A stretch of 64,000 bases of DNA, taken from the NCBI GenBank assembly GCA_964583765.1, contig CAZOWW010000003.1, positions 30,993-94,992 of the forward strand, read 5' to 3'. The notes under the pieces are model-generated. The model saw only the letters and a list, made by a program, of their open reading frames with translations, did not search any database and was not told the origin of the DNA. The stretch is from CAZOWW01 sp964583765. GTDB taxonomy: Bacteria; Actinomycetota; Actinomycetes; Actinomycetales; Kineosporiaceae. This document shows, piece by piece, positions 17,277 through 26,281 of the stretch. A program made the translations under genes and the position numbers. Position 1 is the first letter of the stretch; each line of letters begins with the position of its first letter.

Positions 17277-18670
17277 CGCAAGCGAACGAGGACCTCCGGC
17301 AGGACACCGAGAGGTCCTTGATCGCCCAGGCCCGCGACCACCTCTGGATGCACTTCACCCGGCACTCGAGTTTCGAGACCGGCGAGGTTCCCGTCATCGT
17401 CCGCGGTGAGGGTGCCTACGTCTACGACGCCGCCGGACGGCGCTACCTGGACGGCCTGTCCGGTCTCTTCGTGGTGCAGGTGGGTCACGGCCGGGCCGAG
17501 CTGGCCGAGGCCGCCGCAGCCCAGGCCCGCGAGCTGGCCTACTTCCCGCTCTGGTCCTACGCCCATCCGCGGGCCGTGGAACTCGCCGAGCGGCTCGCCT
17601 CGTACGCACCCGGGGACCTCAACCGGGTCTTCTTCACCACCGGCGGCGGTGAGGCGGTGGAGACCGCCTGGAAGCTCGCCAAGCAGTACTGGAAGCTGAT
17701 GGGACGCCCGCTCAAGCACAAGGTCGTCTCGCGTGCGGTGGCCTACCACGGCACCACGCACGGTGCGCTCTCGATCACCGGCATCCCCGCGCTCAAGCAC
17801 GACTTCGAGCCGCTGGTGCCCGGGGCGATCAAGGTGCCGAACACGAACATCTACCGCGCCGAGGAGCCACTTGCCGCGGACCCGGAGGCCTTCGGCCGGT
17901 GGGCGGCGGACCGCATCGCCGAGGCCATCGAGTTCGAGGGCCCGGACACGGTGGCCGCAGTGTTCCTGGAGCCGGTGCAGAACGCCGGCGGCTGCTTCCC
18001 GCCGCCGCCCGGCTACCTCAAGCGGGTCCGCGAGATCTGCGACCAGTACGACGTCCTGCTCGTCTCCGACGAGGTGATCTGCGCCTTCGGCCGGATCGGG
18101 CCGATGTTCGCCTGCGAGGCGTTCGACTTCGTCCCCGACATGATCACCTGCGCGAAGGGGATGACGAGCGGCTACGCCCCGATCGGCGCGATGATCGCCT
18201 CCGACCGGCTCTTCGAGCCGTTCCGCCACGGGCCGAGTTCGTTCCTGCACGGCTACACCTTCGGCGGCCATCCGGTCTCGGCCGCGGTCGCCCTCGCCAA
18301 CCTCGACATCTTCGAGCGCGAGGGCCTCAACCAGCACGTCCAGGACCGTGCCCCGGCCTTCCGCGCCACCCTCGAGCGGCTGTACGACCTGCCGATCGTG
18401 GGCGACATCCGCGGCGAGGGGTTCTTCTACGGCATCGAGCTCGTCAAGGACCGCACGACCAAGGAGACCTTCACCGACGCGGAGTGCGAGCGGCTGTTGC
18501 GGGGCTTCCTGTCCAAGGCCCTGTTCGAGGCAGGGCTCTACTGTCGCGCCGACGACCGGGGGGACCCCGTGGTCCAGCTCGCGCCCCCGCTGATCATTGA
18601 CCAGGCGGAGTTCGACCAGATCGAGGCCGTCCTGCGCGACGTCCTCACCCGGGCCTGGGATCTCCTGTGA
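17273..18670 (+). CDS. Class III aminotransferase, putrescine/omega-amino acid type
   Basis: Pyridoxal-phosphate enzyme of aminotransferase fold type I class III, about 465 aa. The PLP lysine is in CAKGMTSGYAPIG and the ring-binding aspartate in SDEVICAFGRIG. The pattern is that of putrescine-pyruvate or omega-amino acid-pyruvate transaminases. The ATG at 17273 overlaps the Lrp stop codon; the longer frame upstream is antisense-like noise inside the Lrp gene. With the adjacent aldehyde dehydrogenases it would convert putrescine to 4-aminobutanal and then GABA. The 3' end lies inside a 20-bp repeat array. Confidence 0.9.
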   Translation: MTQANEDLRQDTERSLIAQARDHLWMHFTRHSSFETGEVPVIVRGEGAYVYDAAGRRYLDGLSGLFVVQVGHGRAELAEAAAAQARELAYFPLWSYAHPRAVELAERLASYAPGDLNRVFFTTGGGEAVETAWKLAKQYWKLMGRPLKHKVVSRAVAYHGTTHGALSITGIPALKHDFEPLVPGAIKVPNTNIYRAEEPLAADPEAFGRWAADRIAEAIEFEGPDTVAAVFLEPVQNAGGCFPPPPGYLKRVREICDQYDVLLVSDEVICAFGRIGPMFACEAFDFVPDMITCAKGMTSGYAPIGAMIASDRLFEPFRHGPSSFLHGYTFGGHPVSAAVALANLDIFEREGLNQHVQDRAPAFRATLERLYDLPIVGDIRGEGFFYGIELVKDRTTKETFTDAECERLLRGFLSKALFEAGLYCRADDRGDPVVQLAPPLIIDQAEFDQIEAVLRDVLTRAWDLL

Positions 18671-18733
18671 GTACCTGGGACCTCCGGCGAGCGCCCTGGC
18701 ACCTCCGGTGAGCCTCTGGGATCAGCGGTGAGC
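18654..18733 (+). repeat. Four-copy 20-bp repeat bridging a stop and a start codon
   Basis: Four imperfect 20-bp units begin at 18654, 18674, 18694 and 18714 (core cctgggacctccggtgagc). The first contains the aminotransferase stop codon TGA (18668-18670); the fourth contains the GTG start (18728) of the next gene. The whole 57-bp intergenic gap is therefore repeat. Confidence 0.9.
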
Positions 18734-20185
18734 AGGGAACTGCCGTCAGCGGGGACCCGCCCCGGCTCCGGTGGGGAGCCCGGCGCGGAGTACCGGGCGC
18801 TCTCGCTCTGGCACGACGAACTGCTGCGCTCGGGGACCGACGACCTGCGGCCCCGCCCCGCGCTGGACGGCGACACCGAGGTCGACGTGTGCGTGGTCGG
18901 GGCCGGGTTCACCGGCCTGTGGACGGCGTACTACCTGCTGCTGGCCGATCCTGCGCTGCGCGTGCTCGTGGTCGAGCGGGACATCGCGGGCTTCGGGGCG
19001 AGCGGACGCAACGGCGGGTGGTGCTCGGCGCTGTTCCCGGCGTCCGCCGCTGCCGTGGAACGCGAGCACGGCCGTGCCGCGGCCCTGGCCCTGCGCGGCG
19101 CGATGAACGCGACGGTCGCCGAGGTGGGCCGGGTGGCCGCCGAGGAGGGCATCGACTGCCACTGGGCGCACGCCGGAAGTCTGTGGCTGGCACGTACCCG
19201 GGTGCAGTTGGCCCGGCAGCAGGACGAGTTGGCCGAGGACCGGCGGTTCGGTGAGGTGGACGGCCTGGTCGCCCTCGGCGCCCGCGAGGCGACCGGGCGC
19301 CTGGGAGCCACACGCGTGCTCGGTGCCCTGTGGACCCCCCACTGCGCCCGGGTGCACCCGGCCAGACTGGTCCGGGGCCTGGCACGGGCGGTCGAACGCC
19401 GCGGCGGCCGCATCGTCGAGGGCACCACGGTGCGCCGGCTCGACGAAGGGGCACCCGGGAGCGGACCGCGCGTGGTGACCGACCGTGGGGTGGTGCGCGC
19501 GCGGTACCTCGTCCGGGCCACGGAGGCCTGGACGACGACCCTCCCCGAGACCCCACGGGCGGTCGTGCCCGTGTACTCGCTCATGGTCGCGACCGAACCC
19601 CTGCCCGCCGAATTCTGGGACGGCGCGGGTCTGGCCCGCGGGGAGACCTTCTCGGACGGCCGCCATCTGATCATCTACGGTCAGCGCACCGCCGACGACC
19701 GGATCGCCTTCGGCGGCCGGGGCGCCCCGTACCACTGGGGCAGCCGGATCGAACCGCGCTTCGACCGGGACGAGCGCGTCCTCGCCGCCCTGCGCGCGAG
19801 CCTGACCGAGCTGTTCCCGGCGCTGCGTCGGCACACCTTCACGCACGGCTGGGGCGGACCGCTCGGGATCCCCCGCGACTGGCACGCGAGCGTGGGCCTG
19901 GATGCCGGGACGGGGTTGGCCTGGGCGGGCGGGTACGTGGGCGACGGCGTCGGCACCGCGAACCTGGCCGGACGGACGCTGGCCGACCTCCTCCTGGGCC
20001 GGGACACCGAGCTGACCCGGTTGCCCTGGGTGGGACACCGCTCGCCCCGTTGGGCGCCGGAACCGGTCCGATGGCTGGAGGTCAACGCCGGCCTGTGGAC
20101 CATGACCGCGGCCGATCTCGAGGAACGACTCACCCGGCGGCGGAGTGTCCTGGCGCGAGGGATGGGACGCCTGCTGGGACACTGA
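18728..20185 (+). CDS. DAO family FAD-dependent oxidoreductase
   Basis: Second FAD-dependent oxidase of the island, about 485 aa. The FAD motif VVGAGFTGLWTAYYL is near residue 58 and the family hallmark GASGRNGGWCS follows. It is similar in layout to the oxidase in the pot operon, including the LW.D..L.....RPALDGD-type N-terminus, so the two are probably paralogs. The GTG start lies inside the last copy of the upstream 20-bp repeat; the next candidate starts would cut into the conserved N-terminus. It likely oxidises an amine or amino acid in the polyamine pathway; the substrate is unknown. Confidence 0.86.
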   Translation: MSRELPSAGTRPGSGGEPGAEYRALSLWHDELLRSGTDDLRPRPALDGDTEVDVCVVGAGFTGLWTAYYLLLADPALRVLVVERDIAGFGASGRNGGWCSALFPASAAAVEREHGRAAALALRGAMNATVAEVGRVAAEEGIDCHWAHAGSLWLARTRVQLARQQDELAEDRRFGEVDGLVALGAREATGRLGATRVLGALWTPHCARVHPARLVRGLARAVERRGGRIVEGTTVRRLDEGAPGSGPRVVTDRGVVRARYLVRATEAWTTTLPETPRAVVPVYSLMVATEPLPAEFWDGAGLARGETFSDGRHLIIYGQRTADDRIAFGGRGAPYHWGSRIEPRFDRDERVLAALRASLTELFPALRRHTFTHGWGGPLGIPRDWHASVGLDAGTGLAWAGGYVGDGVGTANLAGRTLADLLLGRDTELTRLPWVGHRSPRWAPEPVRWLEVNAGLWTMTAADLEERLTRRRSVLARGMGRLLGH

Positions 20186-20191
20186 TCGGCT

Positions 20192-21532
20192 GTGAGCGAG
20201 ACGCCTGCCCCGACCGATCCGTCCGACGCGTCCCCGGCCCCGAGCGTGCCGTCCGCCTCCGGCCAGGCTCCGGGGAGACCACCGGCAGCGGGGAAGGCAG
20301 CGGCAGGGAAGGCACGGGAGGCCGGGACAGCACCGGCGCCCCCGACGCGGGCACGAGGATCGGTCAGCCGACGGGACAAGCGTCTGTTCGCGCTCTGCCT
20401 GCTGTCCACGGCGGCCGCCGGCGTGGCCGGTCACCTGCCGCTCGGCTCGATCGTCCCCTTCCTGATCGCCGCGATCGCCCTGGCCCTGCTCGCGAGCCTC
20501 GTCGGCCGGGCGGTGGACGCGTTGGGTGACCGTCTGGGCGCCGGTGCGACGGGCGTCGTCCAGTCCGCACTGGGCAATCTGCCGGAGCTGTTCGTCTGCC
20601 TCTTCGCCCTGCACGACGGGCTGCTGGACGTCGTGCGCGCAGCCCTCGTCGGATCCGTGCTGGCCAACGTGCTCCTCGTCCTGGGAATGGCGTTCGTGGT
20701 GGGCGGCCTCCGGCACGGCACGCAGCGCTTCGCCGCCGAACGGGCACGGCTGATCTCCCTGATGCTGGTGCTCTCGGTGATGGCACTGCTGCTGCCCTCG
20801 CTCGCCCACGTGCTGCACACCCCGGCGGACCATCACGCCTGGGGTCTGTCCATCGTCACGTCGGTGCTGCTCCTGGTGCTCTTCGCGCTCTCCCTGCCCG
20901 CCGCGATGGCCCGGGAGCCCGGCGCGAAGACCTCGCCGGCCACGGGCGAGACCACCCACGGCCCGGCCACGGGCGAGACCTCGGACGGCCCTTCCACGGG
21001 CGAGACCTCGGAGGACGGGTCCCCCGCGACGACCGAGGACGGCGACGAGGGCTCCGCCACGCGGTCCGACCGGGAATGGCCCCTGGCCCTGGCGCTGACC
21101 GTGCTCACCCTGGCCGGGGTGGGTGCCGCACTGGTCTCGGACTGGTTCGTGGCGGCCCTGCAACCCGCGATCGAGGCCGCCGGCATCTCCCAGGCCTTCG
21201 CCGGCCTCGTCGTGGTGGCGATCGCCGGCAATGCGGTCGAGAACGTCGTGGGGATCCAGCTCGCGGCGCGCAACCAGGCCGACTACGCGCTCTCGGTGAT
21301 CCTGCAGTCGCCCCTGCAGATCACGCTCGTCGTCGCGCCCGTCCTCGTGCTGGCGGCACCGCTCGTCGGCGCGACCTTCACCCTGGTGCTGTCGCCGTTC
21401 CTGGTCGCCACCCTGCTCGTGGCCGCGCTGGTGGCGGTCATCGTGGTCGTCGACGGCGAGTCCACCTGGTTCGAGGGAGCCGCCCTGCTCGTGCTCTACC
21501 TGCTCGTGGCGACGGCGTTCTGGTGGGGCTGA
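20192..21532 (+). CDS. Calcium/cation antiporter (CaCA superfamily)
   Basis: Membrane cation:proton or cation:sodium exchanger with the two inverted-repeat alpha motifs of the superfamily: GNLPELFVCLFAL in the first half and AGNAVENVVGIQLA in the second. About 11 hydrophobic segments are visible in 446 aa. A disordered N-terminus of about 55 residues precedes the first helix, and an acidic hydrophilic loop of about 55 residues joins the halves. That loop is built from three 9-residue TGET-type repeats encoded by a 27-bp minisatellite. It starts six bases after the oxidase stop, so it may be co-transcribed, but no functional link is evident. Confidence 0.85.
   Translation: MSETPAPTDPSDASPAPSVPSASGQAPGRPPAAGKAAAGKAREAGTAPAPPTRARGSVSRRDKRLFALCLLSTAAAGVAGHLPLGSIVPFLIAAIALALLASLVGRAVDALGDRLGAGATGVVQSALGNLPELFVCLFALHDGLLDVVRAALVGSVLANVLLVLGMAFVVGGLRHGTQRFAAERARLISLMLVLSVMALLLPSLAHVLHTPADHHAWGLSIVTSVLLLVLFALSLPAAMAREPGAKTSPATGETTHGPATGETSDGPSTGETSEDGSPATTEDGDEGSATRSDREWPLALALTVLTLAGVGAALVSDWFVAALQPAIEAAGISQAFAGLVVVAIAGNAVENVVGIQLAARNQADYALSVILQSPLQITLVVAPVLVLAAPLVGATFTLVLSPFLVATLLVAALVAVIVVVDGESTWFEGAALLVLYLLVATAFWWG
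20935..21015 (+). repeat. In-frame 27-bp repeat in the antiporter loop
   Basis: Three 27-bp units with the core ccacgggcgagacc at 20940, 20967 and 20994, encoding three TGET(T/S)xGxx nonapeptides in the cytosolic or periplasmic inter-domain loop. Confidence 0.9.
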
Positions 21533-21705
21533 GCACGTAGGCCTGTCGCCCATCTCCGCGGGCACCGCCCGCAGCCCGTTGCCGCGGCGCCCGGGCGGCC
21601 CGACACGGGGAAACCACGGGGAAACCGAGTTGGCCCGGCCCGGGAAATCGGCTATGCAGGCACTGCGCACTTCATGCCGGGGCCCGCCGCCAGAACGGAC
21701 GCATC

Positions 21706-22665
21706 GTGATCCATGCCCAGCAACTCACCCGAACCTTCCGCACCAGGACCGGCACCGTGGAGGCCGTCCGCGGCGTCGACCTGGCCGTCGAGGCGGGTGA
21801 GATCGTCGGCTTCCTGGGACCCAACGGAGCCGGCAAGACGACCACCCTGCGGATTCTGACCACCCTGCTGCGCCCCACCTCCGGTACGGCACGGGTCGCC
21901 GGGCACGATCTGCGGGACGACCCGGTCGGGGTGCGTCGGCGGATCGGGTACGTGGCCCAGGGCGGGGTGAACCAGTCCGAGGCCCGGGCCGGTGAGGAGA
22001 TCGTCGACCAGGCGCGGCTCTACGGCGTGTCCACGGCCGAAGCGGTGGAGCGCGGACAGCGGCTCTTCGCCGAACTCGACCTGGGCGGTCTCTGGGGCCG
22101 CACCTGCGGTTCGCTCTCCGGCGGCCAACGGCGCCGTCTCGACATCGCGATGGGCCTTGTCCACGCCCCGGCGTTGATCTTCCTCGACGAACCGACGACC
22201 GGGCTCGACCCCCAGTCCCGGGCCAACCTCTGGGAGCACATCCGCCGCCTGCGCGGCGACGAGAAGACGACGATCTTCCTCACCACGCACTACCTCGACG
22301 AGGCCGACGCGCTCTGCGACCGGATCATGGTCATCGACCACGGCCTCATCGTCGCTTCGGGAACCCCGGACGAACTCAAACGCCAGGTCTCCGGCGACAC
22401 CCTCACCGTGGTGCTCCGGGACCGGCGGCAGGCCGACGCCGCGCTTCCCGTGCTCGCAGCCCTCGACGGCGCCGTGCAGGCCACGGTGAGCGGTGAGCGT
22501 GGCACGGTGCTCGTCCCGCACGGGGGCGCCGCCCTCCCCGGGCTGCTGCGCGAACTCGACGCCCGCGACATCGCCCTGGAGTCCGTCGAGGTGCACCGAC
22601 CCACGCTGGACGACGTCTTCCTCTCACTGACCGGCCGCTCGCTGCGGGACGAGCCCGCCCACTGA
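21706..22665 (+). CDS. ABC transporter ATP-binding protein, DrrA type
   Basis: ATPase of a two-component ABC-2 exporter, 319 aa. Walker A is GPNGAGKTTT, the signature LSGGQRRRLDIA and Walker B LIFLDEPTTGLDP; the C-terminal extension matches the DrrA family (daunorubicin-resistance type). The start is a GTG at 21706. The partner permease gene follows after 145 bp that contain a tandem repeat. It exports an unknown compound, perhaps a drug or lipid. Confidence 0.9.
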   Translation: MIHAQQLTRTFRTRTGTVEAVRGVDLAVEAGEIVGFLGPNGAGKTTTLRILTTLLRPTSGTARVAGHDLRDDPVGVRRRIGYVAQGGVNQSEARAGEEIVDQARLYGVSTAEAVERGQRLFAELDLGGLWGRTCGSLSGGQRRRLDIAMGLVHAPALIFLDEPTTGLDPQSRANLWEHIRRLRGDEKTTIFLTTHYLDEADALCDRIMVIDHGLIVASGTPDELKRQVSGDTLTVVLRDRRQADAALPVLAALDGAVQATVSGERGTVLVPHGGAALPGLLRELDARDIALESVEVHRPTLDDVFLSLTGRSLRDEPAH

Positions 22666-22720
22666 GCCCCGCCGGCTCCGGCCCGTTCCGCCAACCCGCA
22701 GGACAGGCTCCGCACCGGCA

Positions 22721-22796
22721 GCACGCACCCTGAACCCGCAGCACGTACCCGACCCGTAGCGCGCCCCGAACCCGCAGCACGGGCCCCGAACCCGCA
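22721..22796 (+). repeat. Four-copy 18-20-bp repeat between exporter genes
   Basis: Units start at 22721, 22741, 22759 and 22777 and share the core ccccgaacccgcagcac. They fill most of the spacer between the ATPase and permease genes and end just before the permease ribosome site. Confidence 0.88.
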
Positions 22797-22810
22797 GCAC
22801 AGGAGTGGAC

Positions 22811-23575
22811 ATGACCTTCGCCCGGGAGACGTGGATCGTCTTCGCCCGCGCCATGCGACTGAGCCTGCGCAATCCCGTGTGGGTGGTCCTCGGGCTCATC
22901 CAGCCGGTGCTCTACCTGGCCCTCTTCGGACCGCTGCTGATCAAGGTGGTGCGTTCGACGCCCGGCTTGCCGCCGGGTGACGCCTGGCAGATCTTCGTGC
23001 CGGGCCTGCTCGTGCAGCTGGGCATCTTCGGTGCGTCCTTCGTCGGGTTCGGCCTCATCGCCGAGTACCGCGCCGGAGTGATCGAGCGCATGCGGGTGAC
23101 CCCGGCCCACCGAGTGGCGTTGCTGCTCGGCCGGGTGCTGCGGGACGTCGTCGTGCTCCTGGTCCAGGGCAGCCTGCTCATCCTCGTCGCGGTCCCGTTC
23201 GGGCTGCACGCCCCCGTGCTCGATCTGCTGCTCGGGTTGCTCGTGGTCGGCCTTCTGGCCGCGGCGTTCGCATCCCTCTCCTACGCCGCCGCGCTGCAGC
23301 TCAAGAGTGAGGACGCGCTCGCGCCGGTGCTCAACGGCGTCGCGCTGCCCCTGCTGCTGCTGTCGGGCATCCTGCTGCCCATGAGCCTGGCCCCGGCCTG
23401 GCTGCGCAACCTGTCCGACGTCAACCCGCTCAAGCACGTCGTGGACGGCGTGCGCGCGTGCTTCCGTGGCGACACGTTCTCGGCCTCGGCCGGGTGGGGG
23501 CTGGTCTCGGCCGTGGGTCTGGTGGCACTCGGCCTGTACGTCGGCACGCGCACCTTCCGGCGCGAGTCCTCCTGA
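22811..23575 (+). CDS. ABC-2 type transporter permease, DrrB type
   Basis: Membrane subunit of the exporter, about 254 aa with six hydrophobic segments and the ABC-2 hallmark region LSGILLPMSLAPAWLRNLSDVNPLKH in the second half. The ATG at 22811 is chosen over the GTG at 22805 because AGGAG (22801-22805) is then correctly spaced. It acts with the DrrA-type ATPase upstream. Confidence 0.9.
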   Translation: MTFARETWIVFARAMRLSLRNPVWVVLGLIQPVLYLALFGPLLIKVVRSTPGLPPGDAWQIFVPGLLVQLGIFGASFVGFGLIAEYRAGVIERMRVTPAHRVALLLGRVLRDVVVLLVQGSLLILVAVPFGLHAPVLDLLLGLLVVGLLAAAFASLSYAAALQLKSEDALAPVLNGVALPLLLLSGILLPMSLAPAWLRNLSDVNPLKHVVDGVRACFRGDTFSASAGWGLVSAVGLVALGLYVGTRTFRRESS

Positions 23576-23773
23576 GCGCCGCAGGCGCCTCCCCGGCCCG
23601 GAGCGGCGACCTTGGGAGCCCGGAGAGCAGCGCTCCCGGAGCCCGGGCCCAAGGCGACCCAGAGGCCCGGGACGGCGGGCTCCCCAGGCGGTGAGGCACG
23701 ATCACAGGACGCACCGGCCGATCGGCGAGGACATCGCGGATCGGCCGGAACGGACCGGGGACGGGCAGAGGGA

Positions 23774-24331
23774 TCAGACGGTCTGGACGACCAGCAACTC
23801 GACGACGCGGTCCAGGAAGGCGTCCACCGAGGACTCCCGGTAACCACGGCTGCCGCGCTTGCTCTTGAAGACCGCCAATCGCACGGCGTCCGGGGGCAGT
23901 GCCCGTCCCGCCGCGAACGACTCCTCGATCTTGCGGCAGAGCTCGTCGACCCCGTAGGTGTCGTAGGTCAGCTCCATGCCGCTGCCCCGGGGGAAGCGCT
24001 CGCCGTCCGGCCGGGCCAACTGGGCGCGCAGGGACTGCTCCTGCGTGCGCAACTGCGTCTGCCACGCCGAGCGGCCGCTGCGCTCCTCCCCCCGCTGCTT
24101 CTCGCGCCGGGCGAAGGCGTCCTCGATCCGGTCGAGGGCCGCGTCCACGGCGTCGACGTCGTAGCCACCGCGCACCAGATCGAAGCCGATCGTGCGGACG
24201 TGCCACGAGGTCATCGTGGGGCCCCGGCCGGACTCCTCGTAGGCAGCCCGCGCCCGGGAGAGAAACGCCTCTACCTGTTCGACGTCATAGCCCTTGGCCA
24301 TACGCCCTACGCGGAGAAAGGTGTCGCTCAT
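23774..24331 (-). CDS. Small DivIVA-domain protein
   Basis: A 185-aa soluble protein with three short DivIVA-type motifs (GYD/GYR followed by a VDAFL-like helix): residues about 5-30 (AKGYDVEQVEAFL), 45-75 (RGGYDVDAVDAAL) and 150-180 (SRGYRESSVDAFL). The long coiled coil of true DivIVA/Wag31 is missing, so it is unlikely to be the polar growth organiser itself. The ATG at 24331 is chosen because conservation starts there; the upstream extension is low-complexity. The cellular role is unknown. Confidence 0.78.
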   Translation of the reverse strand: MSDTFLRVGRMAKGYDVEQVEAFLSRARAAYEESGRGPTMTSWHVRTIGFDLVRGGYDVDAVDAALDRIEDAFARREKQRGEERSGRSAWQTQLRTQEQSLRAQLARPDGERFPRGSGMELTYDTYGVDELCRKIEESFAAGRALPPDAVRLAVFKSKRGSRGYRESSVDAFLDRVVELLVVQTV

Positions 24332-24745
24332 GGCGGCAATTCTGCCCGAGCCGTCAAGTCCCGTGACACCGCCATGGCGACACTGCGCGACATGGTGAAT
24401 TCCGGACGCCACGAGCGTCGGTAGAAATGCTCCTTTCGTTCCGTTTGACCGGCCCGGCGGTGGCCTTGGCGGGTCGCGGCGGTCATCCCGCGTCCACGAA
24501 GAGCCTCCGCGGACCTTCCCCGCGCCTGCGCGAACCCCGCGAGTCACGACGGGCGGGCCCTCCAGAACCCCGTCCCGGCACCACCCGGGCGGCGGGGCGA
24601 CCCGGGAGCGGTCCCACAAGGTGGCGCCACACGAGCGGGTACGACGCGACAGCGCAGGCGCGGCGGGGCGATCCGGGAGCGGCCCCCGCGGCGCGGCGCC
24701 AGGGAGCAGGCTCGACCGGCTGCGGTACCGGAGGTGCGGCTCCCG
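24332..24745. other. Intergenic region with a 26-27-bp direct repeat
   Basis: A 414-bp gap without a convincing gene. It holds two copies of gcggcggggcgaycc plus flanking bases (24589-24615 and 24660-24685) about 71 bp apart. It should contain the promoter of the DivIVA-like gene and the terminator of rlmN; neither was clearly identified. Confidence 0.5.
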
Positions 24746-26065
24746 TCAGGAGATGGTCGCGGCGAGTTGCCCGCAGGCGCCCGCGATCTCACGCCCCCGC
24801 GTGTCCCGCACGGTGACCGCCACGCCGTGTGCGGCGACCCTGGCCACGAAGGTCTCCTGCACCGCGGGCGCACTCGCCGTCCATCGGGAGCCGGGGGTCG
24901 GGTTCAGCGGGATCACGTTCACGTGCACCCAGCCGTCGCCCCGGGCCCGCAGCAGGCGGCCGAGCTGATCCCCACGCCAGGCCTGGTCGTTCACGTCGCG
25001 GATCAGGGCGTACTCGATGCTCACGCGCCGCCCCGTGGCCGTGTGGTAGCGCCGTGCCGCGTCGAGGGCGGCGGCCACGTTCCACCGCGTGTTCAGCGGC
25101 ACCAGTTCGTCCCGCGCCGCGTCGTCCGGAGCGTGCAGGGAGAGCGCGAGGGTGACCGGTAGGCCCTCCCCCGCCAGGCGGTCCATCGCGGGGACCAGTC
25201 CCACGGTCGAGACGGTGATCCCGCGCGCGGAGAGTCCGAGGCCGCCCGGCGCCGGGGTGATCAGCCGACGCACGGCACCGACCACGGCGCCGTAGTTGGC
25301 CAGCGGCTCGCCCATGCCCATGAAGACCACATTGCCGACCCGCGTGGGCCCCTTGCCGCCGTCGCCCATGCCCCCGGCGGCGGGCCTCCCGGGGCGAGCA
25401 GAGGTCCCGGAGCGCGCGGACGTCCCGGTGCGGGCAGAGGCCCCAGTTCCTCGGGCCAGTTCCCGGGCGGCAGCGACCACCTGCTCGACGATCTCCGCCG
25501 TGGACAGGTTGCGGGTCAGCCCCGCCTGCCCGGTCGCGCAGAACGGGCAGCCCATGCCGCAGCCCGCCTGGCTCGACACGCACACGGTGGCCCGGTCGGG
25601 GTAACACATCAACACGCTCTCCGTCAGCGCCCCGTCGAAGAGACGCCAGGCCCACTTCACGGTCGTCCCGGCGTCGCACTCCGCCCGGCGCACGCAGGAG
25701 GCCAGGCGGGGCAGCAGAGCCTCCACCAGGCGCTCCCGCACCGGGTGCGGCAGGTCGGTCATCTCGTCCGGGTCGTCCACGAGACGCTGGAAGTAGTGCA
25801 CCGACAGCTGGCGAGCCCGGAAACCGCGCTCCCCCAGTTCGTCGACGACCACGCGCGCCCGCTCGGCCTCCCCCAGGTCGGCCAGGTGCCGCGGCGGCCG
25901 GCGACGCCGCCCTCCCGCGCCGCCCTCCGGCTCCCCGCCGAGCGGGGTGACCACCGGCTCGAGAACCCCGGGATCGGCCACGGGGCGCACCGGCTCCGGC
26001 CCGCGCGGACCCCGGGAGTCGGCAGGGGCGTCCTGGGCGGCACGGGCGTCAGGGTGGGCGGACAT
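24746..26065 (-). CDS. rlmN: Dual-specificity 23S rRNA/tRNA adenine C2-methyltransferase
   Basis: Radical-SAM methyltransferase that methylates 23S rRNA A2503 and tRNA A37. The iron-sulfur motif CGMGCPFC is followed by ATGQAGLTRNL, the conserved VVFMGMGEPLANY is present, and the C-terminal catalytic cysteine is in AGACGQL. At 439 aa it is longer than usual because of a disordered N-terminus of about 55 residues and an insertion of about 35 residues before VVFMGMGEP. That insertion consists of SAR-G hexapeptides coded by an 18-bp tandem repeat. The ATG at 26065 is chosen; a much longer frame upstream is antisense to the phosphoketolase gene. Confidence 0.93.
   Translation of the reverse strand: MSAHPDARAAQDAPADSRGPRGPEPVRPVADPGVLEPVVTPLGGEPEGGAGGRRRRPPRHLADLGEAERARVVVDELGERGFRARQLSVHYFQRLVDDPDEMTDLPHPVRERLVEALLPRLASCVRRAECDAGTTVKWAWRLFDGALTESVLMCYPDRATVCVSSQAGCGMGCPFCATGQAGLTRNLSTAEIVEQVVAAARELARGTGASARTGTSARSGTSARPGRPAAGGMGDGGKGPTRVGNVVFMGMGEPLANYGAVVGAVRRLITPAPGGLGLSARGITVSTVGLVPAMDRLAGEGLPVTLALSLHAPDDAARDELVPLNTRWNVAAALDAARRYHTATGRRVSIEYALIRDVNDQAWRGDQLGRLLRARGDGWVHVNVIPLNPTPGSRWTASAPAVQETFVARVAAHGVAVTVRDTRGREIAGACGQLAATIS
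25388..25459 (-). repeat. In-frame 18-bp repeat inside rlmN
   Basis: Units of 18 bp start at 25388, 25406, 25424 and (degenerate) 25442. They encode repeating SARxGT-type hexapeptides inserted between the radical-SAM helix and the next core strand. Confidence 0.88.
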
Positions 26066-26208
26066 GGCCCCGTCAGTCTGCCACGCAGGTGGCCGGCCCA
26101 CTCGTTCGGCGAGGGTTTCCCGTGCCGATACCCGCCCGTGGCCAGCCGGACCCCACGACACGCCTGTCGCGGTGGCAGGGTAGACAGGCATCCACGGCTC
26201 GCACGCCG

Positions 26209-26265
26209 GCACGATCCGGCACCTTCGCTCGACTCGGCGCAGCGGCATGCGGGCACGATCCGGCA
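26209..26265 (+). promoter_or_regulatory. Paired 14-bp direct repeats upstream of phosphoketolase
   Basis: GCACGATCCGGCAC occurs twice, at 26209-26222 and 26252-26265, 43 bp apart and within 75 bp of the start codon. The exact conservation suggests either a tandem duplication relic or a pair of regulator sites. No clear -10 element was found. Confidence 0.35.
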
Positions 26266-26281
26266 CAGTGGAGGGCACGCC

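Noticed and set aside
18746..21670. 974-codon minus-strand open frame
   Set aside because: It lies opposite the oxidase and antiporter genes and shows no family motif.
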